Below, one piece after another: positions 8,211-16,905 of a stretch of 48,925 bases of DNA; position 1 is the stretch's first letter, and every line of letters begins with the position of its first letter. Position numbers and translations under genes: made by a program. Under the pieces are notes generated by a model. The model made no database searches. It saw nothing but the letters and a program-made list of their open reading frames with translations, and was not told the DNA's origin. The DNA comes from Methylobacterium sp. Leaf118 (GTDB lineage Bacteria > Pseudomonadota > Alphaproteobacteria > Rhizobiales > Beijerinckiaceae): the NCBI RefSeq assembly GCF_920984675.1, contig NZ_CAKLBV010000025.1, positions 13,650-62,574 of the forward strand, given 5' to 3'.

Positions 8211-9309
8211 TCGGGTGCCGTCGCCCTCCGCCTCGGTGTCGTGGTCGCGGTTCATCGCGGTGTTCGCCGTGGTGGCCCTGGGGACGTCCCTCGTCCTGTG
8301 GGCCTTTGCGATCGTGATGGATCCGTATGGGCTGCGGGCGGGGCCGCAGCATCCGCCCACCACCATCATGGATATCAATCAGCGCTACATGTATCCGCAG
8401 CTGGCGCGCGGCGGGCAGTTCGAATCCGCGGTGTTCGGGACATCCACCATTCGATTGCTGAACCCCGAACAACTGAATGCCCTCTTTCACGAGCGCTTCG
8501 TGAATTTCGGCATGAACGCGAGTACGCCTTGGGAGCAGAAACAGATCTTCGAGCTGTTCTTGCGCCATATGCCCAACCCGAAAACCCTGGTGCTGGGGCT
8601 CGATCTGTCCTGGTGCTCCGAGACGGCGGACCGTCCCGACCAGCGCCTCACCTTCCGCTCGTTCCCGGCATGGATGTATCAACCGGAGGAGGCGAACCGG
8701 TTGGGCAACTACGCGCACCTGTTCAATTTCCGGACGGTCGAAATCGCGGCTCGGGTGGCGCTCAACGGAGCCGGTGTCATGCCGGAGCGGATACGCGGGG
8801 ACGGCTACGAGGTGTTCGTTCCGCCCGACAGCCGGTACGACCTGGAGAAGGCGCGTGCCTACATCTGGGGTGGCGGGCCGGCGAGGCTGACTCCCGTCGA
8901 GCCGCCGGTCGTCCTCTCCGACAAGGACGAGGACCGTCTCGCCTTTCCTGCCCTGGGTTGGCTCGACGGGATGCTCGATCGCGTGCCGCCCAGCGCCAAG
9001 GTGATCCTCGCCTTTCCCCCGGTCCATGTCGCGGTCCAGCCCCGGCCCGGCTCGGAGGCGGCCGCCCAGGAGAAGGCGTGCAAGCGGCGGATCACGGAGG
9101 TCGCCCGTCGGCACCGCGCGCTCGTGGTCGATTTCCGCTATCCCTCCCCGGTCACCACCGACGACGCGAATTACTGGGACCCCCTGCATCATCGCCTGGG
9201 CATCGCCCAGCGCTTCACCCGGGCCCTTCACAGCGCCTGTGCCGGCACGCAGCAGGACGCGGACGACTTTTTCAAAGTCCTCTCCGACCCTGGCACGCCC
9301 TGCCTGTGA
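8173..9309 (+). CDS. Membrane-anchored SGNH/AlgX-like protein
   Basis: About 378 residues from the ATG at 8173 (ATG 8185 is equally possible; neither has a strong ribosome-binding site, which fits coupling to the overlapping upstream frame). One membrane anchor lies near residues 26-50 (FIAVFAVVALGTSLVLWAFA). The periplasmic part has VFGTSTIRLL, matching the GxS nucleophile block of SGNH-type esterases and acyltransferases, and near the C-terminus DPLHHRLGIAQ, the expected D-x-x-H block. Such proteins usually work with an MBOAT acyltransferase to acetylate exported polysaccharide. Because the upstream MBOAT frame looks truncated, this gene may be stranded. Family assignment is from motif and context, not a named family. 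Confidence 0.62.
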   Translation: MNRAMNSSTSGSDRVPSPSASVSWSRFIAVFAVVALGTSLVLWAFAIVMDPYGLRAGPQHPPTTIMDINQRYMYPQLARGGQFESAVFGTSTIRLLNPEQLNALFHERFVNFGMNASTPWEQKQIFELFLRHMPNPKTLVLGLDLSWCSETADRPDQRLTFRSFPAWMYQPEEANRLGNYAHLFNFRTVEIAARVALNGAGVMPERIRGDGYEVFVPPDSRYDLEKARAYIWGGGPARLTPVEPPVVLSDKDEDRLAFPALGWLDGMLDRVPPSAKVILAFPPVHVAVQPRPGSEAAAQEKACKRRITEVARRHRALVVDFRYPSPVTTDDANYWDPLHHRLGIAQRFTRALHSACAGTQQDADDFFKVLSDPGTPCL

Positions 9310-9348
9310 CGTGACGGAGGGGCTGCGCGCCGAGCCCGGCAGGACGCT

Positions 9349-9378
9349 CCGGTTCGGGGCCCTCGGCCCTGAACCCGG
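9349..9378. terminator. Hairpin between convergent genes
   Basis: CCGGTTCGGGGCC and GGCCCTGAACCCGG pair across a CTC loop with one bulge and one mismatch. It sits between the ends of the SGNH-like gene and the hybrid kinase gene, so it could stop transcription from both sides, although neither flank has a U-tract. Confidence 0.45.
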
Positions 9379-9446
9379 ACCGACCGAAGGGCGGGGTCCA
9401 CGCCGGAGGCCCGGCCTTCCCCCGCCGCGCCGAACCCACCGGACCT

Positions 9447-11501
9447 TCAGCGTTCCTCGGCCCCCAGCACCAGGCGCAGGGACCGGGCCAGCTCGTCGCG
9501 GCGATAGGGCTTGTTGAGCACCGGAAGCTCGCCGCGCCCGATCACTTGGCCGTCGTCGAGATTGGCCACGTATCCGGAGGTGAGCAGCACCTTGATGCCC
9601 GGCCGGAGCCCTTGCGCTTCGGCGGCGAGCTGCGAGCCGTTCATGCCGCCGGGCATGACGACGTCCGAGAACAGGATATCGATGCGCTCCACCCCTTTGA
9701 GGTGCTCCAGGGCCTCGGCGGCGTGGCGGGCGACGATGACCCGGTAGCGCAACTCCTCCAGGCTCTCGACCGCCATGCCGAGCACCTGCTCGTCGTCCTC
9801 GACCAGCAGAACCGTCTCACCGTCGCCCGCCCGGCGCAGCGGAATCGCACTGACGGGCCCACCCCCCGCCTCCTCCCCGGCGGGATCGGTCGAGCGCGGG
9901 AAGTACAGGCTGACCGTCGTGCCCCGTCCGACCTCGGACGCGATCTGCGCGAAGCCCTTGGCGCTGCGCGTGAAGCCATAGACCTGGGAGAGGCCGAGGC
10001 CCGTGCCCTTGCCGACCTCCTTGGTGGTGAAGAAGGGCTCGAAAATCCGCCCGAGGAGCTCCGGCGGGATGCCGCTGCCGGTGTCGCTGACCGATACCAC
10101 CACGTAGGGACCGGGCGGCACGCCCTTGTCGGCGACGTCGGCCGTGCCGAGGCGGACATTGCGGCTCGTCACCGCGATGAGGGCGTGGCCGTCGCGGCCC
10201 TCCATCGCGTCGCGGGCGTTGACGATCAGGTTCAGGACCGCGGCCTCGAACTGGGCCGGATCGATGCGGATCGGGTCGAGGGCCGGGTCGAGGTCGAAGG
10301 CCAGTTCGACCGCCGCGCCCGCGGCGCGCTCGGCCAGCGGTTTGAAGTCGAGCAGCAACCGGTTCGAATTGAGCGTCTGGGGCCGCAGCATCTGCCGTCG
10401 CGAGAAGGCGAGAAGCTGCTGCGTGAGCTGCTCGCCGCGGCGGGCCGCTCCCATGGCGGCCTCGGCCAGGCGCTTCACGCGGTCCACCTGCTCCGGGCGG
10501 CGCAGCATCATGTCGAGCCCGCCGACGATGACGGTGAGCAGATTGTTGAAGTCGTGGGCCACGCCGCCGGTCAGCTGCCCGATGGCCTCCATCTTCTGGG
10601 CCTGGCGGAGGGCTTCCTCCGTGAGGTGCTGGTCGGTGCGATCCATCAGGATGCCGGCGATCCGCAGGGCCTTGCCGGCCTCGTCGCGTTTCACCTGGCC
10701 CGACATGGCGATCCACCGGATGGTCTCGTCCACCCGCCGAATCCGGCATTCGAGGTCGAGCCGTCCTGTCTCGGCGACGGTGGCGAAGGCCGCCTCGGCG
10801 GCGCTCCGGTCCTCCTCGACGACATGCGCGAGGAAAATGTCCCGGTCCCAGTCCGGCCCGCCGCTGTCATAGCCGAAGACGGCATCGAAGCGGGGCGAGC
10901 GGCGCGAGGTGCCGGCGACGTAATCGACGTCCCACGAGGCCATGCCGGCGGCCTCGAGGGCGAAGGCGAGGGTCTCGCGGGCGGCCTCGACCTCGCTCGT
11001 GCGCTCCGTGATGCGCCGCTCCAGCCCCTCGTTGGCGCGCCTCAGCTGCTCCTGGGCCCGCTCGCGCTCCCGCAGGAACTCCCGAGCCTGGTACTGGCGC
11101 CGCCGCGCCCGCAGGGCCGAGGACACCGCGCTCGCGAGGGTCTCGACATTCACCGGGCGCTCCAGCAGCACCACGTTGCCGAGGCGGCCGAGCAGTCGGG
11201 AGGCTGTGCCCGAGCGGCGCGCCGCCTGACGGGTCGCCAGGACGATGAAGGGGAAGTCGGACCAGGCCGGCTGCGTGTCGAGCCACGTGAACAGGGCCTC
11301 GGGCTCCGCCTCGGCGAGGGCCTCCTCGGTGACGAGGGCCGCGCCCGCGCCCGCCTGGAGGCAGGCCAACCACGCCGTCAGGTCGGGGCAGGCGAGGGCC
11401 TGCGTTCCCGCGCGGGCCAGAACCTGTTCGGTGACCGCGCCATCGCGGCCCCGCGGCGCCAGGATCAGGACGCGTTCCTCGTCCGGGTGCAACGCCGTCA
11501 C
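9447..11501 (-). CDS. Hybrid histidine kinase with pseudo-receiver, PAS and C-terminal receiver
   Basis: 684 residues. Residues 8-130 look like a receiver fold without its acidic pocket: the first strand is RVLILAP with no Asp pair, and the expected phospho-Asp is replaced in LVTEEAL. A coiled coil (135-175) leads to a PAS fold (175-290). The HisKA block has His316 in [11 protein letters not shown]. The ATPase domain has [17 protein letters not shown] and [14 protein letters not shown] canonical receiver follows ([10 protein letters not shown], phospho-Asp in [11 protein letters not shown], Lys in VLNKPYR). It is soluble. Its ATG overlaps the KaiC-like gene stop by four bases, so the two are co-translated and probably functionally coupled. 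Confidence 0.93.
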   Translation of the reverse strand: MTALHPDEERVLILAPRGRDGAVTEQVLARAGTQALACPDLTAWLACLQAGAGAALVTEEALAEAEPEALFTWLDTQPAWSDFPFIVLATRQAARRSGTASRLLGRLGNVVLLERPVNVETLASAVSSALRARRRQYQAREFLRERERAQEQLRRANEGLERRITERTSEVEAARETLAFALEAAGMASWDVDYVAGTSRRSPRFDAVFGYDSGGPDWDRDIFLAHVVEEDRSAAEAAFATVAETGRLDLECRIRRVDETIRWIAMSGQVKRDEAGKALRIAGILMDRTDQHLTEEALRQAQKMEAIGQLTGGVAHDFNNLLTVIVGGLDMMLRRPEQVDRVKRLAEAAMGAARRGEQLTQQLLAFSRRQMLRPQTLNSNRLLLDFKPLAERAAGAAVELAFDLDPALDPIRIDPAQFEAAVLNLIVNARDAMEGRDGHALIAVTSRNVRLGTADVADKGVPPGPYVVVSVSDTGSGIPPELLGRIFEPFFTTKEVGKGTGLGLSQVYGFTRSAKGFAQIASEVGRGTTVSLYFPRSTDPAGEEAGGGPVSAIPLRRAGDGETVLLVEDDEQVLGMAVESLEELRYRVIVARHAAEALEHLKGVERIDILFSDVVMPGGMNGSQLAAEAQGLRPGIKVLLTSGYVANLDDGQVIGRGELPVLNKPYRRDELARSLRLVLGAEER

Positions 11502-13021
11502 CGCTCCCCGTCCCGGGCTGAGGCCTCGCCGGCCAGCAGCGCCATCTTTCCGCGGTAGGCGGGCAGGCCGGACAGCACGCCCTCGAAATCGTCGAGCGCC
11601 TCGCCGACCTGCAATCCCCGCGAGGAGAAGCGCAGCTCGCGGATGGTGCGCTCATGCGCATTGACCCGGCTTTTCACCACCGAGAGCGCGCCGCGGACCT
11701 GGCCCCTGGCCTCGAAGAAGCGGAACAGCAGGATGCAGTCGCTGAGATAGCTCAGGTCGACATCGGTCCGGATCTCGCCGACGACCCCGTGCTGGCCCAG
11801 CACCAACAGCGTCGTGACGCCCTGCTGGTTCAGGTAGTTCAGCAGCTCGTGCATCTGCAGGATCAGGAACTGTTCGCCCGGCATGGCGTGCAGGTAGGCG
11901 TTCAGACTGTCGACGACGACGAAGGTCGCGTTGCGCTCCTCGACGGCCTGCCGGGCCATGCTGGCGAACTCGCCCGGCGAGAGCTCCGCCGGATCGATCT
12001 GCGTGATCGTGAGCAGGCCCGACGCCAAATGGGGGCTCAGGTCCATGCCGAGAGTCTTGGAGCGCGTGAGCAGCGTCCCGAGCCCCTCGTCAAACAGGTA
12101 GTAGGTCGCGGCCTCGCCGCGCTCCAGGGCGGTGAGCATGCAGCGGATGGCGGTCGTGGTCTTGCCGATGCCCGAGGGCCCGAGCAGCAGCGCGTTGGTT
12201 CCCGGCACAAGGCCGCCGCCGAGCAGCAGGTCGAGCTCGGCCGAGCCGGTCGATTTCCCGGTCGGATCGAAGGTCGAGCGGTGCTCGGCCGCGACCAGGC
12301 GCGGAAACACCCGGATGCCGCCCGTCTCCAGCACGAAGTCGTGGTAGCCGCCGCGGAACTTAATGCCGCGCATCTTCACGATGCGCAGCCGGCGCCGTTC
12401 GGGGCCGTATTCGCGGGGGGCCTGATCGAGGGACACCACCCCGTGGGCGATGCTGTGGAGCTGCACATCCCCCGTCTCGGAGGTCTTGTCGTCGAGCATC
12501 AGCACGGTGCAGGCACGCTTGGCGAAGAAGCGCTTGAGCGCCAGGATCTGGCGTCTGTACCGCAGTTGATTCTGGGCCAGCAGGCGCAGCTCCGACAGAC
12601 TGTCGAACACCACCCGGTCGGGCTTCAGGTCGTCGACCCGGGCGATGACCTCCTTCACGGTCTCGCCGAGCTCGATCTCGGAAGGGTGCAGGATCGACTG
12701 CTCGCTGTCCGGGTCGAGGCCCATCTCGTCGACGAGCTCGTAGACGTCGACGCCGTCGAGGCTCCAGCCATGGGTCGCCGCGGCGGCCCGCAATTCATCG
12801 GTCGTCTCGGACAGGGTGACGTAGAGGACGCGCTCGCCGCATTCCACGCCTTGCTTGAGGAACTGAAGCGCCATCGTCGTCTTGCCGGTTCCGGGCGTGC
12901 CCTCCAGCAGGTAGAGCCGGCTTGGGGTCAGGCCGCCGCAGAGGACATTGTCGAGGCCGGCCACGCCGGTCGAGATCCGGGGTGCCCCGCCTGTCGTGGG
13001 ACTCGTCGCAGGCTCGGTCAT
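11498..13021 (-). CDS. kaiC: KaiC-like double-domain ATPase
   Basis: The start is the ATG giving MTEPATSPTTGGAPRISTGV; an upstream ATG at 13081 would add 20 residues without KaiC similarity. The 507-residue product has two RecA-type KaiC domains: the first with Walker A GTPGTGKTT and a following GLDNVLCGGL start, the second with STGSAELDLLLGGGL and Walker A GPSGIGKTT. The linker ends with an Arg/Lys-rich C-terminal tail (VVKSRVNAHERTIRELRFSS) typical of KaiC relatives. No kaiA or kaiB is nearby. In alphaproteobacteria such KaiC relatives are often paired with a histidine kinase and act in stress or timing control; here the partner is the overlapping hybrid kinase. The gene symbol denotes family, not a proven clock function. 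Confidence 0.92.
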   Translation of the reverse strand: MTEPATSPTTGGAPRISTGVAGLDNVLCGGLTPSRLYLLEGTPGTGKTTMALQFLKQGVECGERVLYVTLSETTDELRAAAATHGWSLDGVDVYELVDEMGLDPDSEQSILHPSEIELGETVKEVIARVDDLKPDRVVFDSLSELRLLAQNQLRYRRQILALKRFFAKRACTVLMLDDKTSETGDVQLHSIAHGVVSLDQAPREYGPERRRLRIVKMRGIKFRGGYHDFVLETGGIRVFPRLVAAEHRSTFDPTGKSTGSAELDLLLGGGLVPGTNALLLGPSGIGKTTTAIRCMLTALERGEAATYYLFDEGLGTLLTRSKTLGMDLSPHLASGLLTITQIDPAELSPGEFASMARQAVEERNATFVVVDSLNAYLHAMPGEQFLILQMHELLNYLNQQGVTTLLVLGQHGVVGEIRTDVDLSYLSDCILLFRFFEARGQVRGALSVVKSRVNAHERTIRELRFSSRGLQVGEALDDFEGVLSGLPAYRGKMALLAGEASARDGER

Positions 13022-13520
13022 CGGCTCGATGAGCCTCCTTGTCGTGGGGCTGACCCCGGCAAGGGGCCAAATTAGCCTCATGCCAAATTGTTGTCAGCGT
13101 ATGCGATAACGCATGGTGGGGACGGGTCGGTTCATGACGCCCGCTGGAATGCGGTTTGAGGTCACGCGGAACCGCGCCCGCGCGTAGGCGGGCGGGCCCG
13201 CTGGCCAGCCGGCCGCTGCCCCCGGCGCGGCCGTGGCGTCGAGCACCGCGAAACGGGTCCGCCAACCCGTCGTCGACCCCGCGTCGGCCATCGATGGCGG
13301 CCAGCACGCGGTGAGTGGTGCCCAAGAACCGAGACGGCGCCTGCCGGCATTCCGCGGGTGTTCTGTTTCGCGTTGATGTTGCGCGTCTGTTGCAGACGAG
13401 AAAACGCGCGGCGTCGAAGCAATCATCACGTGACGAAGGCTCAATAGGTCTCGGTCCATCACCGGTGGGCCGACGCCGCACAGCCTCGCACCCTCGGGCC
13501 CGACGATTCGGAGCACGGCC
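13022..13520. promoter_or_regulatory. Divergent promoter region with inverted repeat
   Basis: About 500 bp between the divergent kaiC-like and patatin genes. It holds the inverted repeat ATGCG-ATAA-CGCAT at 13101-13114, about 80 bp upstream of the kaiC-like start, a possible operator. I see no gene in the rest. Confidence 0.4.
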
Positions 13521-14681
13521 GTGCAGACCTCCAAACGACGGTTCCTCACAGCCCTCGCGGCGCTTCCGGTCGCCGTCCTGGCCACGCCCGGCACCGCCCG
13601 CACCGTCGCCCCCGCGTCGAAGCCGCGCGTCGCCGGCACGGCCGCCGACCAGGAAAGCCCGGATGTCGCCGGCATTGCGGGGGCCCGCTTCCCGGCCGAT
13701 CGCAGCGATGCCTTCCGGGCGGCCCTCGGGACGGCCCCGATTCTCGCGGACCTGCCCTGGCTCGCGCTCTCCACCGGCGGCGACAACGGCGCCTTCGGGG
13801 CCGGCCTGCTCACGGGCTGGACGGAGGCCGGCACGCGCCCGCGTTTCGGCGTGGTCACCGGTGTCAGCACCGGCGCCTTGATCGCCCCCTTCGCCTTCCT
13901 CGGCCCACGCTGGGACACGCCCTTGCGCGAGGCCTACACCACCATCACGGCGGCCGACGTGTTCGAGATCGGCAGTACCGAGACGAGCCTGCTCGACACG
14001 TGGCCGCTCGCCAAGCTGGTCGCCCGCTACGTCACCCCGGATCTGCTCGCGGCCGTGGCGGCCGAGCATGCCACCGGCCGCCGCCTGTTCGTGCTCACCA
14101 CCAATCTCGACACCGGGCGGCCGGTCGCCTGGAACCTCGGCGCGATCGCCGCCCGGGCGGACGGGGCGGCGTTGGCCCTGTTCCGCCAGGTGCTGCTCGC
14201 CTCCGGCAGCATCCCTGGCCTGTTCCCGCCGGTGCCGATCGCGGTCTCCGCCAATGGCCGGGTCGTCCAGGAGCTGCATGCCGATGGAGGCATCACCGCG
14301 CCCTTCTACGTCGCCCCCGAAAGCCTCCTCGCGGGCGAGGCGGCGAGCCTGCCGGCGCGGGAGATCTGCGTGATCGTCAACAACCGCCTCGCGCCGGAAT
14401 TCCTGACGACCGAGCGCACGCTGATGTCGGTTCTCGGCAACGCGCTCTCCGCCGCGGTCAAGGCCGGCACGCGGGCCGCCCTGCAGATCCATGCGGGCTT
14501 TGCCCGGGAGCGGGGCATCCTGCTGCGGGAGGCGACCATCGACGCGGGCTTCAAGGCCCCGTCCTCCGCGCCCTTCGATCCCGGAACGATGCGGGCCCTC
14601 TTCGCCCATGCCCACCGTCGGGCGCAGGCGGGGGCGACCTTCGACGCGAAGCCGATGGCGCGCCTCGCCGAGAACCCCTGA
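13521..14681 (+). CDS. Secreted patatin-like phospholipase
   Basis: 386 residues from a GTG start. Residues 1-27 form a signal peptide with the basic stretch KRRFL (Sec or possibly Tat). The patatin core is intact: a glycine-rich oxyanion block STGGDNGAFGAGLL (residues 84-97), the nucleophile elbow GVSTG with Ser116, and the catalytic Asp255 in HADGG. Patatins are Ser-Asp dyad acyl hydrolases acting on phospholipids or other lipids. The export signal places it in the periplasm or outside. The next gene starts within 50 bp downstream on the same strand and is probably co-transcribed. Confidence 0.9.
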   Translation: MQTSKRRFLTALAALPVAVLATPGTARTVAPASKPRVAGTAADQESPDVAGIAGARFPADRSDAFRAALGTAPILADLPWLALSTGGDNGAFGAGLLTGWTEAGTRPRFGVVTGVSTGALIAPFAFLGPRWDTPLREAYTTITAADVFEIGSTETSLLDTWPLAKLVARYVTPDLLAAVAAEHATGRRLFVLTTNLDTGRPVAWNLGAIAARADGAALALFRQVLLASGSIPGLFPPVPIAVSANGRVVQELHADGGITAPFYVAPESLLAGEAASLPAREICVIVNNRLAPEFLTTERTLMSVLGNALSAAVKAGTRAALQIHAGFARERGILLREATIDAGFKAPSSAPFDPGTMRALFAHAHRRAQAGATFDAKPMARLAENP

Positions 14682-14695
14682 ACGCGAAGCCGACC

Positions 14696-14731
14696 CCAGG
14701 GAGAACCACCATGCCAGGGAGAACCACCATG
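14696..14731 (+). repeat. Tandem 18-bp duplication of ribosome-binding site plus start codon
   Basis: The unit CCAGGGAGAACCACCATG occurs twice in direct succession (14696-14713 and 14714-14731) with no mismatch. Each copy has AGGGAG seven bases before an ATG, and the 18-bp length keeps both starts in frame. The result is a gene with two equivalent initiation sites, or a six-residue N-terminal extension. Confidence 0.9.
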
Positions 14732-15109
14732 CGCAGCCCCGTCTTCCCGTCGCTTGCCGCCCTCGTCCTCATCCTCGGCGCCGGTCCCGCCCTGGCGGCC
14801 AAACTGAGCAAGACCGATGCCTATGACGGCCGCTGGAGCATCGAGGTGATCACCGAGCAGGGCAGCTGCGACCGGGCCTACCGCTACGGAATCCGGATCG
14901 AGGGCGGCGAGACCCGCTACGAGGGGGGCACCGATTTCACCGTGTCCGGCCACGTCGCCCGCAACGGTGCCGTCAAGGGCAGCATCGCCCGCGGCGAGGC
15001 CCGCGCCGACGTGATCGGCACCCTGTCCGGCGACACCGGAGCCGGCACATGGACCACCAACGGCCCGTCGCCCTGCCGGGGCAACTGGAATGCCGAGCGC
15101 CGCAGCTGA
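14711..15109 (+). CDS. Conserved small secreted protein, duplicated start
   Basis: 126 residues from the second ATG (14729) or 132 from the first (14711). From the second start the N-terminus is a clean signal peptide, MRSPVFPSLAALVLILGAGP, with cleavage near ALAAKL. The mature domain of about 100 residues (YDGRWSIEVITEQGSCDRAY, then repeated Gly-rich beta strands, ending SPCRGNWNAERRS) matches a family of small exported proteins I associate with Rhizobiales, of unknown function; two cysteines probably pair. It follows the patatin gene by 29 bp. Confidence 0.85.
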   Translation: MPGRTTMRSPVFPSLAALVLILGAGPALAAKLSKTDAYDGRWSIEVITEQGSCDRAYRYGIRIEGGETRYEGGTDFTVSGHVARNGAVKGSIARGEARADVIGTLSGDTGAGTWTTNGPSPCRGNWNAERRS

Positions 15110-15354
15110 GACGGCGGGCTTCCCGGGCCCAGGCCGGGATGGGGCGGGTGGTGGGGCGTGCTTCAGGGAAGCCGTGCCCTCGCGCCTCCCGGATCTCGCG
15201 ATCCTCGCGCCTGCGGCCGCCCCGGCACGGTTCGAGCGGCCCTCACCCCGTTCGTCAGGTCCGGACGCGGTGAGCGCTCCCGGCGACGAGGCACCTTCGG
15301 CATCCGCCGTGCGGCGCCACTGCGCGCCCAATCCTTACGGATTCACGTTTCAAG

Positions 15355-16026
15355 ATGTCTTTCGACGATCCACGAACACTCGACGGGCGCAGCCTCCTCG
15401 CGCTGTTGGCCGCAACCCTGGCGTGGTCGGCCATGGGCCTCACGCCGGGCGCGGCGGTCGAGCGGAACCAGGCGGACCGGCTCGGCCCCTTGCTCGACCG
15501 GAGCGGTCCCGCGGGGCTCTGCTATCAGCGAAGCTACGATCGCGAGCACCTGATGCGTCACCCGGGACAGACGATCGCCGCGATGACCGTGCTGTTGAAG
15601 TCCGCCGTGCCGGCCGATGCGGCCGGGCGGTCGTTCACCCTCCTCACCGAGATCGCGCTTCGACGGGAGCCGGACCGACGCTACGGGATGGCCACCTGCT
15701 GGTGGGAGGCGGGGGCCAACGTGTTGGACGGGCGCAAGCGGGCGCTCCCGTTCCTCGCGAGCGATGACGCGACGCGCTGCATGGCGAGCGTCGATGCGAA
15801 CAGTGCGGAGGAGGCCGGCGAACTGGTCCTGGGCCACCAGGGCGAGGCGCTCGTCCTCTTCAACGGCTTCTCCCAGATGCGGTCCGGCCGATCCGGGGCC
15901 CGTGTCATGCGGGATGTCGCCTTCGGCCACGAGGACCGAATCCTGAGACTGGGCCGGGTCGATCCGACGGCGTGCGCCGGGATCGAGCGCGCCCTCGCCG
16001 AACCGGTCAGGGCCCAGAATCGATGA
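15355..16026 (+). CDS. Unrecognised exported protein, 223 aa
   Basis: The N-terminus has a hydrophobic segment (SLLALLAATLAWSAMGL) that reads as a signal peptide or anchor. The mature part has five or so cysteines (GLCYQRS, ATCWWEAG, TRCMAS, TACAG), suggesting disulfides in the periplasm. It begins a tight trio: its TGA overlaps the ATG of the next gene. No family recognised. Confidence 0.7.
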   Translation: MSFDDPRTLDGRSLLALLAATLAWSAMGLTPGAAVERNQADRLGPLLDRSGPAGLCYQRSYDREHLMRHPGQTIAAMTVLLKSAVPADAAGRSFTLLTEIALRREPDRRYGMATCWWEAGANVLDGRKRALPFLASDDATRCMASVDANSAEEAGELVLGHQGEALVLFNGFSQMRSGRSGARVMRDVAFGHEDRILRLGRVDPTACAGIERALAEPVRAQNR

Positions 16027-16442
16027 CGCTTCGACGGACGGCCGATGGGGTGGGCCTGTGGTTGGCGGCTGTGATGGCCGGCCTGATCGCGACATCCCGC
16101 GTCGACGCGGCGGAATGCCCGATCGGACCGGAGCGCGACGCGATCGTGCAGCGCATCGGGCAAGCCTCCGGATGTCTTGAAGCCTCTCGATGGGCGCAGG
16201 ACTGTGCGATGGGCGCGAGCGGCGATGTCAGCCTCGCCGCGGCCGTGACGGAGGTCTGCGAGCGGGACTTTCGGGCAGGCCTCGATCGGTGGGGCCGTGC
16301 GGCCTATGACCGGCAGCGAGCCGCGTGCCGGCGTCAGTATCGGCACGCGGACGGGAGCATGTCCCGATCGTTCGAGGCCTTCTGCGAAGCGCGCGTGTCG
16401 GAGCGTTTCGCCCGGGCTGCCGAGGCGCGGAGGCGACGGTGA
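16023..16442 (+). CDS. Unrecognised exported Cys-rich protein, 139 aa
   Basis: The start is the ATG overlapping the previous stop by four bases. The N-terminus is a signal peptide (LWLAAVMAGLIATSRVDAAEC). The mature part is rich in Arg and Ala with regularly spaced cysteines (ECPIG, SGCLEA, DCAMG, EVCERD, ACRRQ, FCEAR), a pattern of a small disulfide-stabilised helical protein. No family recognised. Middle member of the trio. Confidence 0.7.
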   Translation: MTLRRTADGVGLWLAAVMAGLIATSRVDAAECPIGPERDAIVQRIGQASGCLEASRWAQDCAMGASGDVSLAAAVTEVCERDFRAGLDRWGRAAYDRQRAACRRQYRHADGSMSRSFEAFCEARVSERFARAAEARRRR

Positions 16443-16876
16443 GGCGACGCGCGCATGGACCAGGCCGGCGCGCGATCGCCGTCGTGGCTCTGGGGATGTG
16501 CTTGGCTGTGTCCGCGGCACGCCCGAGCCATGCCGAAACCTTGGACGCGCTGGTCGCGCGGGTGGAGGGCGTGTCGCTCGGCCGCTGCATCCTTTCCCCG
16601 GCGCCGCTCCTCGCGGGAACGGTTCATGCCGTCATCCCGGCGCGGTTCGAGGACCCGGCGATCTGGACGACGCGAACCTTGCTCCTCGTCGGCGTGGACG
16701 CGGATGCCTCGGTCCGAGGGCAGCGGGCGCTCGCTCTCCCCCAGCCGGTGCCACCGCGCGAGGTCGTGAGCCTGCGATGTGCGGGGAGAAGGCTCGACCT
16801 TCGCCTGCCGCGAGCGATCCTGTCCTTCGATTGGGATGGCGACAGGCTCAGGCCCGGGACGCCATCACGGCCCTGA
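16439..16876 (+). CDS. Unrecognised exported protein, 145 aa
   Basis: A GTG start overlaps the previous stop (GTGA). The N-terminus has a basic run then a signal peptide (AIAVVALGMCLAVSAARPSH, cleavage near AE). The mature domain appears beta-rich with three cysteines. Third member of the overlapping trio; no family recognised. The exact overlap and signal peptide are what support this start over longer alternatives. Confidence 0.65.
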   Translation: MRRRAHGPGRRAIAVVALGMCLAVSAARPSHAETLDALVARVEGVSLGRCILSPAPLLAGTVHAVIPARFEDPAIWTTRTLLLVGVDADASVRGQRALALPQPVPPREVVSLRCAGRRLDLRLPRAILSFDWDGDRLRPGTPSRP

Positions 16877-16905
16877 CGAGCTGGAGGGTCGTCCCGGAGG
16901 TCCCA

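Noticed and set aside
9546..11558. Long plus-strand open frame over the hybrid kinase
   Set aside because: Every kinase motif is on the minus strand; the plus frame is Arg/Gly-rich shadow.
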